From Deltaproteobacteria bacterium (GTDB taxonomy: Bacteria; UBA10199; SPLOWO2-01-44-7), in the NCBI GenBank assembly GCA_030688705.1, contig JAUYJH010000085.1, forward strand, positions 1 through 10,799: 10,799 nucleotides of DNA, given 5' to 3'. Each line of letters starts with the position of its first letter. The stretch's first letter is position 1. Under the pieces are notes generated by a model, which made no database searches, was not told where the DNA came from, and saw only the letters and a list, made by a program, of their open reading frames with translations. Position numbers and translations under genes: made by a program. Shown one piece after another: positions 1 to 5,346 of the stretch.

Positions 1-281
1 GTTCTTTTGGCCGTCTCTTTGGAAGTGGTCAAAAGATTATGGACGGCATCATTTCCGGGAAGATAATCTTCAAAGCCTTCGTCGGGGAGTTCAAAAAGGG
101 CATTCATGCTTGTATTAAAGGCCAGATATTTGACGAGTGAGCTTTTGCCGGTGCCGATATTGCCGACACAGGCGATTAGGATTTTGTTTTGGGCAAAGCG
201 CTCGGTCAAACGGCGTTCCACAGAGGTCAGCCGATTGGCTAGTTTGTGTTTTGGGATAGTTTCATCGGCAACCAGATTCAT
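1..281 (-). CDS. P-loop deoxynucleoside-kinase-like protein, N-terminal part
   Basis: Only the first 93 residues are in the window; the 3' end runs off at position 1. A Walker A loop, GNIGTGKS, lies at residues 40-47 after a beta-strand-like ILIACVG. It is followed by an acidic ELPDEGFEDYLPGN stretch (about residues 64-77) that sits where deoxynucleoside kinases carry their Glu-Pro substrate-site motif. The start is fixed by an ATGA overlap with the upstream kinase gene (stop TGA at 278-280) and by GGAGG 8 nt before the ATG. In this family such enzymes phosphorylate deoxynucleosides with ATP in the cytoplasm. Being next to a second kinase and a dGTPase suggests deoxynucleotide salvage, perhaps as one of a pair with different base preference, as in the deoxyguanosine/deoxyadenosine kinase pairs of Firmicutes. 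The P-loop is certain. The exact family is likely but unproven, because the LID region and most of the substrate pocket are outside the window. Confidence 0.7.
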   Translation of the reverse strand, partial: MNLVADETIPKHKLANRLTSVERRLTERFAQNKILIACVGNIGTGKSSLVKYLAFNTSMNALFELPDEGFEDYLPGNDAVHNLLTTSKETAKR

Positions 282-1048
282 AAATTATTCCTCCGGGCGG
301 CGACCATCCTCCTTACTTTTTCACGGATGGTCCCTGCCACAACATGAACGTAATCAGGATGCTCTTCCATATCGATTTCTGCCGGCAAAATAATCAGATC
401 GATGTCGGGGGGGACGATCGCCATCTCCATGTAGCGCTGGAGAATTTTTTTCCAGTTGGTAACGAGCTGTTCATAACATTCATGAATCTCTTTCAAATAA
501 CCGGGGGCTATGGAGGCGGCGTAGTGATCCCCTTCAGAGGCCCTTTTTTCGCGGCGATTTTCAAGCAGGTCGGGTTCAGAACGGAGATAAACCATCAAAT
601 CCGGCATCCGGATATGTTCATTATGCAACACCTGTTTGAGCATCGTTTTGTAGAGCATCGCGTGGGCCTTGGGCATCTCCCCCGACTGAATCATTCTCTG
701 CACAAAAACTTCAGGCCCATCAATAAACGGGCGGTCTTCAATGACAATCACGCCGCGATGATTTTCTTTGGTCATCAAATGACGAATTTCTCTCTGTTGC
801 AGGGTGCGCATGTATAAAAAGGCAATCTCGGTCGGAAAGATATTGGCGACGCGGTCTTGATAAAAAAGTTTGAGACATTCATCGGCCAAGGAACCCTTTT
901 CCACCCGCTCTGAAAAAGGATAAACGTCTGCCCCGTCCATGATCATTGATAATGCATTTTTATACGGGTCTTTGGAAAGGGCCTGCATGAGGGTGGTCTT
1001 TCCCGAAAAAAGATTTCCCATGATGCCGATGTGAAAATTGCGTGTCAT
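278..1048 (-). CDS. Deoxynucleoside kinase family protein (256 aa)
   Basis: The protein is predicted to transfer phosphate from ATP to a deoxynucleoside, the first step of salvage, in the cytoplasm. Visible features, in order: Walker A GNLFSGKT (residues 11-18); a helix with FYQDRVANIFPTEIAFLYMR (62-81), matching the family segment where Gln/Arg residues bind the base; the EDRPFIDGPEVF motif (104-115) in the place of the family's ERS/DRS motif; the beta strand PDLMVYLRSEP (149-159); and an Arg-rich LID, RREKR (165-169). At 256 residues it is slightly longer than the usual 200-240. The start is supported by GGAGGAGAGG just upstream and by a 4-nt ATGA overlap with the dGTPase stop. Its own stop overlaps the next kinase start in the same way, so the three genes should be translationally coupled. 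Which deoxynucleoside it uses cannot be read from the sequence. The DRP in place of DRS is a small departure from the usual motif. Confidence 0.82.
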   Translation of the reverse strand: MTRNFHIGIMGNLFSGKTTLMQALSKDPYKNALSMIMDGADVYPFSERVEKGSLADECLKLFYQDRVANIFPTEIAFLYMRTLQQREIRHLMTKENHRGVIVIEDRPFIDGPEVFVQRMIQSGEMPKAHAMLYKTMLKQVLHNEHIRMPDLMVYLRSEPDLLENRREKRASEGDHYAASIAPGYLKEIHECYEQLVTNWKKILQRYMEMAIVPPDIDLIILPAEIDMEEHPDYVHVVAGTIREKVRRMVAARRNNL

Positions 1049-2202
1049 ACCCTCTCCTCCAAATCAAATAATTTTTTATGTTCCTGCATGGCGAAGCGGT
1101 CGGTCATGCCGGCGATGTAGTCGCAGATGTGGCGTTTGGTTTCTTTACCGTCTTTGACTCGCGTGTAAAATTCTTCGGGTAAAATTCTGGGATTGGCGAT
1201 GTAGGCTTGAAAAAGATCGGTGATGGTCCGTTTGGCTTTTTCCGCCATTCTCACCACGCGCCAGTGGAGGTACATATTTTCATAAAGGAATTTTTTGAGT
1301 TCCGCCGTCTTTTTCTGCATGTTTGGGCTTAAAGCAACGATCTTTTTTCCTTTTGAGCGGACATCCTCAAGTGTTTTGATTTTTTTCTCCGCGATATTCT
1401 TTCGGGTTTCGGTCTGGAGATCATCGACCAGATTATGAATCAGCCGGCTGATAGTGCGGAAACGTTTGACTTTGTCCGGTGCATCGGGAATCGATTTTTG
1501 AATATCACCAAAGGTTTCACTCCAAAGTGCGACCTCTTTCAAAGATTCAAAAGTAAGCATGCCGTATTGGAGGCCGTCATCTAAATCGTGGTTCATGTAA
1601 GCAATCTCGTCGGCAAAGTTGACGACTTGCGCTTCCATCGTGGCAAAACCAACCCGTTGGAAATCGGCATCCTCCAAAGGCTTGTCGTATTCCGTTTGGT
1701 GTTTCAAAATGCCTTCCAGCACTTCAAAAGATAAATTTAAACCGGGAAAGTTTGGATAGCGCTCTTCCAATTGTGTGACGACGCGATAACTCTGTTTGTT
1801 GTGTTCAAACCCGCCGGCATCTTCCATGAGGGTGTGCATGGCCGCCTCGCCCGCATGGCCAAACGGTGTGTGGCCCAAGTCGTGCGCCAAGGCGATTGTT
1901 TGCGCTAGGTCTTCATTAAGCTGCAGCATTCTTGAGATGCCGCGCGAAATCTGGCTGACTTCCAGACTGTGCGTGAGGCGTGTGCGATAGTAATCGCCTT
2001 CGTGATTGATAAAAACCTGTGTTTTATATTCAAGCCGACGAAACGCGGTGGAGTGGACAATCCGGTCTAGGTCGCGCTGAAAACAGGGGCGAAAGACACA
2101 TTCGTCTTCTTTATGTTTTCTTCCAAGGCTTGTTGAGGAAAGCTGGGCATACGGGGCTAAAAATTCCTTTTCCTTTTCCTGATAGGCCTCGCGTGTAAGC
2201 AT
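1045..2202 (-). CDS. dgt: Deoxyguanosinetriphosphate triphosphohydrolase-like protein (dGTPase, HD domain)
   Basis: The 385-residue protein is a dGTPase of the HD superfamily, which hydrolyses dNTPs (classically dGTP) to the deoxynucleoside and tripolyphosphate. The metal site is visible: LTHSLEV gives H78, LAHDLGHTPFGH gives H107-D108 with H111 and H116 nearby, and FADEIAY gives D198. The family signatures FRRLEYKTQVF (54-64), YRTRLTHS (72-79) and GGFEHNKQS (130-138), and the C-terminal HICDYIAGMTDRFA segment, are all present. Length and motifs fit the shorter dGTPase-like group of about 380 residues rather than the 505-residue E. coli Dgt. The start is the first ATG of the frame. There is no strong ribosome binding site before it, so the start is less certain than the gene. 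It is the first gene of a coupled operon with two downstream deoxynucleoside-kinase-like genes, which points to control of dNTP pools. Confidence 0.93.
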   Translation of the reverse strand: MLTREAYQEKEKEFLAPYAQLSSTSLGRKHKEDECVFRPCFQRDLDRIVHSTAFRRLEYKTQVFINHEGDYYRTRLTHSLEVSQISRGISRMLQLNEDLAQTIALAHDLGHTPFGHAGEAAMHTLMEDAGGFEHNKQSYRVVTQLEERYPNFPGLNLSFEVLEGILKHQTEYDKPLEDADFQRVGFATMEAQVVNFADEIAYMNHDLDDGLQYGMLTFESLKEVALWSETFGDIQKSIPDAPDKVKRFRTISRLIHNLVDDLQTETRKNIAEKKIKTLEDVRSKGKKIVALSPNMQKKTAELKKFLYENMYLHWRVVRMAEKAKRTITDLFQAYIANPRILPEEFYTRVKDGKETKRHICDYIAGMTDRFAMQEHKKLFDLEERV

Positions 2203-2354
2203 GAGGTTTGGCTACTATACCTATTTATGGATGTCAAAGACCTTGGCTCTCTGACCCACCGCCTTACATATATGATCTTATCCGCATTGTGATGCGGCGG
2301 GTCCTGTCTCCACGGCTCTTTCCCCTCCTCACCCATAAAACCCTTTGAGGGAAT
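2203..2354. other. Intergenic leader between dgt and the structured RNA, with a perfect hairpin
   Basis: No convincing gene lies in these 152 bases. CCGCAT-TGTG-ATGCGG at 2282-2297 forms a perfect 6-bp stem with a 4-nt loop. GACCC (2253-2257) can also pair with GGGTC (2299-2303), and GCC (2261-2263) with GGC (2296-2298), giving a larger competing fold around the AT-rich 2264-2280. The stretch should contain the promoter of the minus-strand dgt operon and, if the RNA at 2355-2517 is read on the plus strand, its promoter too. A TTGACA (2237-2232, minus) and a TATAGT (2219-2214, minus) are present but only 12 nt apart, too close for a standard sigma-70 promoter. Confidence 0.4.
2282..2297. repeat. 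Perfect inverted repeat CCGCAT-N4-ATGCGG
   Basis: A 6-bp perfect dyad with loop TGTG lies about 80-95 nt upstream of the dgt start codon. It could be an RNA hairpin or a repressor operator. No U-tract follows on either strand, so it is not a standard terminator. No other copy was noticed in the window. Confidence 0.5.
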
Positions 2355-2517
2355 AATCATGAGCCATCGTCGCCTGCGGTGTCCACTGGGTGCAGTCGGA
2401 TAGAGTCATGTGCGTTCACGGGTTTTCAGGGTTCGCTCGGGGAAAGCAGCCTCGAGCCACCCGCCGCCATTCCCCGGCAGCAAGTGAGAGAGACGCTGTC
2501 CAAAATGGCCGAGGATT
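2355..2517 (+). ncRNA. Candidate structured RNA, 6S-RNA-like (strand tentative)
   Basis: The two ends of this 163-nt intergenic segment pair: AATC 2355-2358 with GATT 2514-2517, and GCCAT 2363-2367 with ATGGC 2505-2509. Inside, CACT 2384-2387 pairs with AGTG 2483-2486, TGC 2391-2393 with GCA 2480-2482, and CGGG 2419-2422 with CCCG 2473-2476. A strong apical hairpin follows: GGGT 2429-2432 with ACCC 2459-2462, and GCTCGGGG 2435-2442 with CCTCGAGC 2450-2457, around a 7-nt loop. One interrupted rod with unpaired middle sections and a length near 180 nt is the architecture of 6S RNA, which binds and inhibits sigma-70 RNA polymerase. CCTGCGGTGT at 2374-2383 resembles the 5' side of the central bubble in many proteobacterial 6S RNAs, from memory of the family, and sets the strand. 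Against this, no clear promoter or U-tract was seen on the plus strand, and on the minus strand a short CCCTCAAAGGG stem followed by TTTTA lies just downstream. The fold is seen in the sequence; the family is inferred. Confidence 0.5.
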
Positions 2518-2555
2518 GAGTTTGAAAATTCGTTAAAGCGCAGGAAGGAGGGCGT

Positions 2556-2678
2556 ATGAAGCGAAAAAATCGTATATGTAAGACTAAAAAAGGGTCGCAC
2601 CGGATCATCAAAGGACTTGGCGGACTTTTGTGGTGGCGTGGTCGATTTCGGAAAGTTCCTTTACGAAACGGTGCATGA
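2556..2678 (+). CDS. Possible small, highly basic protein (40 aa)
   Basis: A 40-codon ORF begins with MKRKNRICKTKKGSHR and continues through a Gly/Leu/Trp patch (GLGGLLWWRGRF) to a TGA at 2676-2678. An excellent Shine-Dalgarno run, AGGAAGGAGGG at 2542-2552, lies just before its ATG. The product would be strongly positive, rich in Lys and Arg. Its first half lies in the intergenic region right after the candidate structured RNA; its second half is antisense to the 3' end of the DUF366 gene, with which it is convergent. I do not recognise a family. The ribosome binding site is the main support. A chance open frame is quite possible at this length. Confidence 0.25.
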   Translation: MKRKNRICKTKKGSHRIIKGLGGLLWWRGRFRKVPLRNGA

Positions 2679-3171
2679 TTTCTTCTCCCAATTTTTGTGG
2701 ATTGATCTCATAATCTTTCAACCCCTTCGTCAAAACCGGTGTATTTTCGTGAGAAATATTGATGCCGGTGTGGATCAAACAAGAAACAGGGGATGAGGTG
2801 GCAATAGAAACCGAGAGCTTGGCATCACCGTCGTAGAGATCATCGCCACGGCGCGCAATTTTAGAGCATTGCGGGAATTCCAGAAGGGTTTCATGGAGAA
2901 TGGCTATCAAAAGCCGCTGGCGCAAAACCATCTTTTCAAGATCCTTGTCAAAAATCTCGCAAATAAAATGCAGCATTGCTTCAGAATAGATCGGTGCATT
3001 GCGGGCGACATCTTCCAGATCGACCATGTTCTCAATCGGGACGTCTGCGGGGCCTGAAAAAGCAACAACAGCATTCCCTTCAAGACCGCTAACTTCCTGA
3101 ATCCACTTGGATTTTAACTGCATTCCGTTATAGGTAAGTGGCTTGGGTAGCCACTGAAGCTTTGATTTCAT
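2608..3171 (-). CDS. DUF366 family protein (187 aa)
   Basis: This is recognised as DUF366, a family of unknown function found in archaea and scattered bacteria. Conserved stretches include YNGMQLKSKWI (14-24), VVAFSGPADVP (35-45), NMVDLEDV (48-55), APIYSEAMLHFICEIFD (59-75), RRGDDLYDGDAKLSVSIAT (107-125) and HTGINIS (134-140). The last two segments resemble the core of biotin/lipoate protein ligases, where a lysine in a K-L-hydrophobic strand contacts the acyl-adenylate; that link is my inference. The frame is open upstream to an ATG at 3288, but the family starts at the Met encoded at 3169-3171, and the extra 39 codons would translate a palindromic repeat, so the shorter start is chosen. There is no Shine-Dalgarno before it. 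Instead a hairpin followed by TTTTT touches the ATG. The gene is alone on this strand between the ncRNA region and the divergent 310-aa gene. Confidence 0.85.
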   Translation of the reverse strand: MKSKLQWLPKPLTYNGMQLKSKWIQEVSGLEGNAVVAFSGPADVPIENMVDLEDVARNAPIYSEAMLHFICEIFDKDLEKMVLRQRLLIAILHETLLEFPQCSKIARRGDDLYDGDAKLSVSIATSSPVSCLIHTGINISHENTPVLTKGLKDYEINPQKLGEEIMHRFVKELSEIDHATTKVRQVL

Positions 3172-3176
3172 AAAAA

Positions 3177-3207
3177 GTGTCACCCGGTGCCTGGCACCAT
3201 ATGACAC
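3177..3207. repeat. Nested palindrome (GTGTCA/TGACAC arms with GGTGCC-T-GGCACC core)
   Basis: Two inverted repeats share the same centre at position 3192: outer arms GTGTCA (3177-3182) and TGACAC (3202-3207), and inner GGTGCC (3186-3191) and GGCACC (3193-3198) around a single T. Short spacers CCC and ATA separate inner from outer arms. From memory, GTGTCA/GGTGCC-type palindromes are dispersed REP-like units in many environmental bacterial genomes, sometimes linked to Y1-type transposases; no transposase is present here. Read on the minus strand the hairpin is followed by TTTTT at 3176-3172, so it could also act as an intrinsic terminator or attenuator directly in front of the DUF366 gene. Confidence 0.75.
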
Positions 3208-3241
3208 ATTCTGGAAGGTTTGAAGCAACTTTTTTCTCTTT

Positions 3242-3270
3242 TTGACGAAAACAAAATTGGAGGGCATAAG
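3242..3270 (+). promoter_or_regulatory. Possible sigma-70 promoter for the 310-aa gene
   Basis: TTGACG (3242-3247) and CATAAG (3265-3270) are separated by 17 nt, which is optimal spacing for -35 and -10 elements. Transcription would begin near 3277, almost at the ATG at 3279, implying a leaderless or near-leaderless message. That would fit the fact that the only Shine-Dalgarno-like run, GGAGGG at 3259-3264, is too far (14 nt) from the ATG and lies inside this promoter. The -10 matches only four of six positions. Confidence 0.3.
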
Positions 3271-3278
3271 CGAGACAT

Positions 3279-4211
3279 ATGATTTCATTGAGCAGTAGCG
3301 TTCCCCTGGGGATTTTTTCCAGCATGCTTCTCACCGGCCCCGCGGGGTTGATGGAGGCCTGCCGTGGTTATGGACCTCTTGAAATAGAGGATCATCATGC
3401 CTTAAGGACTCTCCTTCCTGTCCTTTCTGAATCGTTATCTGGAGAGGGGCTTCGCACTGTCCAATGGTCCAGTCCTTTGCGGCATTATTTGCGCGGGATG
3501 ACCATGGGAGATGGCGAAATCGAATTAAAAGAAATTGCCGTCGGTTTAAGATCGATCCCAGTCACCAGGGAGAATGATTATCAAAAAGCGGTGGATCGAT
3601 CCGTTGCCCACTTGATGGGGATACAAAAAGACATTTTTGTTCCAAGTGATGTCGCACGCAACCTGCAACATGCCGCTCATGCAAATCCAAAAGTTTTTCT
3701 CCAGGGCATTTGGTACAGCCGTCTTTTTGGCACTCGTTTGGATGTGGCCGAAAAGTATGGAAGGGTTGCAGATGTTTACAGAATGCGCGGCGATCTGAAA
3801 GAGGCCGCGGACTATTACCATCGGGAAGCCGATGCTTATTTTATAGCCACCACGATTTATGCGAATCGGAAAAGAGCAGAAGAGGTGACGGTAGCGGCAG
3901 TCCTTTTTGAAAAATCGGCCAGAGCCTATTTTGCCGCAGGGGATATGTTTTCTTCTGTAAAGGCAGAAAAAAAAGGGAAGGAGATGCGGCAAAAAGCGGA
4001 GCGGATTCACATTCAAACAATGAATTTCGCCACTTCTCCATTTTGGAGCCGTCTTTCAAGAGACATGACTGCGTTTTTCGAAAACGCGCGTCCCTCGGGG
4101 CGGGATGCGGCGGAGATGGAAGGTTATCGCGCCTTGCACGAGAAGAGGCAGACCCACGGCAGTGGAGGGACGAAACCGGGAAAGAAACCTTTCCTTCGCC
4201 TCATCAAATAG
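3279..4211 (+). CDS. Hypothetical protein with TPR-like helical repeats (310 aa)
   Basis: I do not recognise the family. The N-terminal 25 residues are mildly hydrophobic (VPLGIFSSMLLTGPAGL) but lack a clear signal-peptide pattern of basic start, long hydrophobic core and cleavage box. Residues 156-188 (starting VAEKYGRVADVYRMRGDLKEA) and 205-238 (VAAVLFEKSARAYFAAGDMF onwards) look like helix-turn-helix units of TPR type, each with a Y/F-x-x-A/G-D turn, suggesting a protein-protein interaction scaffold. The C-terminus from about 285 is basic and Gly/Lys-rich, likely disordered. It is one of only two plus-strand genes proposed here and the only confident one. It is convergent with queC and their coding ends overlap by 8 nt (4204-4211), leaving no room for a terminator between them. 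The start is the first ATG; ATGs at 3324 and 3351 are alternatives. Confidence 0.72.
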   Translation: MISLSSSVPLGIFSSMLLTGPAGLMEACRGYGPLEIEDHHALRTLLPVLSESLSGEGLRTVQWSSPLRHYLRGMTMGDGEIELKEIAVGLRSIPVTRENDYQKAVDRSVAHLMGIQKDIFVPSDVARNLQHAAHANPKVFLQGIWYSRLFGTRLDVAEKYGRVADVYRMRGDLKEAADYYHREADAYFIATTIYANRKRAEEVTVAAVLFEKSARAYFAAGDMFSSVKAEKKGKEMRQKAERIHIQTMNFATSPFWSRLSRDMTAFFENARPSGRDAAEMEGYRALHEKRQTHGSGGTKPGKKPFLRLIK

Positions 4212-4899
4212 CAAACCGATGCCGGATTTTTTCCGTTAATTCATTTTCTTTGAAGGCCGCCAAAGTGCGGGCGCACGATTCGCAGACGCCGCACATTTTT
4301 TCCCCGCCCAGATAACAGCTCCAGAAAAGATCGAACGGCAGTTTGAGTTGGGCGAGTTCGGCCACCATCTCTTTTTTATTCATATCCTGCACATAGCTTT
4401 TGACTTTGGAGGGGATCAAAAGAGTGGAGAGCTCCAAGGCCCGGTTGACGCGGTGCACGTAATCCGAAGTGTTATCGGGAAACGTAGCGGCCTCTTCACG
4501 GTTGAAACCGGTGACAATCCAGCTGGCACCCGAACTTTCAGCAAAAGCGGCGGCAATGTTGATAAAGACCCCGTTTCTGTTGGGGACCCAGACCGCCTCG
4601 GCTGATTTTTCGCAGGTCTTTTTTTCTTTCAGTTTTGCAGGATCGTGAAACTTTGGGAGAAGGACTCTGGAGGATGTCAGGGCCGATTCCCCCAGATTTT
4701 TAAGCCACGGCAGTTCAATGACTTGATGCCGAAAGCGCCAGTGTTGCGCCATTTTACGGGCGGCCGCGATTTCTTTTCCGGCCGCTTTCTGGCCGTAATC
4801 AAAAGTAAGGCCCAAAACCACTTCGTGTTGTTTTAGCGCAAACGCGCACGAAAGATAGGAATCCAACCCCCCCGATAATAAGACGACCGCTCTATCCAT
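4204..4899 (-). CDS. queC: 7-cyano-7-deazaguanine synthase QueC
   Basis: QueC converts 7-carboxy-7-deazaguanine to preQ0 with ATP and ammonia, in the cytoplasm, in the pathway to queuosine in tRNA. The ATP pyrophosphatase loop SGGLDS is at residues 9-14, followed by FDYGQKA (33-39). WVPNRNGVFINIAAAFAE (104-121) is a typical QueC helix region, and VTGFNREEAATFPDNT (129-144) the substrate-side segment. The C-terminal zinc site is complete: C195, C203, C206 and C209 (SCYLGGEKMCGVCESC). At 231 residues the length is normal. The start codon follows the stop of the upstream phasin-like gene after one base, with no Shine-Dalgarno of its own, so translation is probably coupled. The other queuosine gene in the window, tgt, lies in a separate upstream cluster; queD and queE are not here. 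The 3' end overlaps a convergent gene. Confidence 0.95.
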   Translation of the reverse strand: MDRAVVLLSGGLDSYLSCAFALKQHEVVLGLTFDYGQKAAGKEIAAARKMAQHWRFRHQVIELPWLKNLGESALTSSRVLLPKFHDPAKLKEKKTCEKSAEAVWVPNRNGVFINIAAAFAESSGASWIVTGFNREEAATFPDNTSDYVHRVNRALELSTLLIPSKVKSYVQDMNKKEMVAELAQLKLPFDLFWSCYLGGEKMCGVCESCARTLAAFKENELTEKIRHRFAI

Positions 4900-4900
4900 T

Positions 4901-5287
4901 TTATGAGTGGCGGGGCGTGTGCACTTTCAGCCCTTTAAGCCGTTTTTCAATCTGGTTCAAACGGGCGTTGAGCCTTAGCACATCTTTTTTTGTCGGAAAA
5001 TTAAGAAGGCTTAAAAATTCATTTCCCTTGTCGGCGGCTAAATCCATCGCGCGGGAGGCGACATGGCTCTTCTGGATTTTTTTGACGAATTTTTCCATGT
5101 TGTGCCTTGCCTCGCGGATCAGCCTGTTCTTATTAGGCAGAAAATCGGCACGGGTCAGCGTATGGACAATGCCGTCGGCATAATGTTTCACCTCTTTGGA
5201 AAGGTGGAATTTCTTGTAGGCGATGGAAGCCTGTCTTTCCAGCGTGCCAAGAAAACCGCCGTTTCCCCTCTTTGCTTTTCTTTTCAT
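4901..5287 (-). CDS. Small basic phasin-like protein (128 aa)
   Basis: The start at 5285-5287 is chosen because AAAGGGG lies 6 nt upstream; the frame extends further to a GTG at 5338, but no ribosome binding site supports that. The protein is strongly basic at the N-terminus (MKRKAKRGNG) and mostly helical. Its C-terminal part, NFPTKKDVLRLNARLNQIEK (residues 97-116), has the Pro-Thr-x-x-Asp-Val plus heptad pattern seen at the end of phasin / polyhydroxyalkanoate granule-associated proteins and of similar small coiled-coil proteins. That resemblance is weak evidence for function: no PHA synthesis gene is nearby. Its stop is one base from the queC start, so the two are very likely cotranscribed and coupled, although no functional link to queuosine is known to me. 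Confidence 0.68.
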   Translation of the reverse strand: MKRKAKRGNGGFLGTLERQASIAYKKFHLSKEVKHYADGIVHTLTRADFLPNKNRLIREARHNMEKFVKKIQKSHVASRAMDLAADKGNEFLSLLNFPTKKDVLRLNARLNQIEKRLKGLKVHTPRHS

Positions 5288-5317
5288 AAACAACCCCTTT
5301 CTTTTATGTTCCGTCCC

Positions 5318-5346
5318 ATAGTGCCTTTCTTTACGCACCGTGTCAA
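5318..5346 (-). promoter_or_regulatory. Candidate sigma-70 promoter upstream of the phasin-like/queC pair
   Basis: A perfect -35 hexamer TTGACA (5346-5341) overlaps the recJ stop codon. With a 17-nt spacer it is followed by CACTAT (5323-5318), which keeps the key A at the second and T at the sixth position of a -10 box but matches only three of six overall. Transcription would start around 5311, giving a leader of about 24 nt that includes the AAAGGGG ribosome binding site. This would let the downstream pair be expressed apart from the sec/recJ cluster. Confidence 0.4.

Noticed and set aside
344..817. 157-codon plus-strand ORF antisense to the deoxynucleoside kinase gene
   Set aside because: It mirrors a real gene with P-loop and LID motifs, and has no family signature of its own.
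2214..2237. TTGACA and TATAGT upstream of dgt as a promoter
   Set aside because: The spacer is only 12 nt, too short for sigma-70 recognition; neither hexamer has a good partner at 16-18 nt.
2157..2360. 67-codon minus-strand ORF overlapping the dgt start in another frame
   Set aside because: It runs through the hairpin region and into dgt out of frame, has no recognisable family, and its composition (basic, Arg/Ser/Pro mix) looks like chance.
2592..2607. Possible terminator after DUF366 (GGTGCGACC then T6 on the minus strand)
   Set aside because: The stem would be only about 3 bp, too weak to call an intrinsic terminator despite the T-run.
2406..2611. Two overlapping minus-strand ORFs of 61-64 codons inside the structured intergenic region
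   Set aside because: They lie across the strong stems of the candidate RNA, have no good ribosome binding site and no family resemblance; the RNA explains the region better.
3172..3288. Longer start for the DUF366 protein at 3288
   Set aside because: The extra 39 residues are not part of the family and translate a palindromic repeat; this ATG also overlaps the start codon of the divergent plus-strand gene.
5288..5338. GTG start 17 codons upstream for the phasin-like gene
   Set aside because: No ribosome binding site there, it lies inside the candidate promoter, and AAAGGGG is well placed before the internal ATG.
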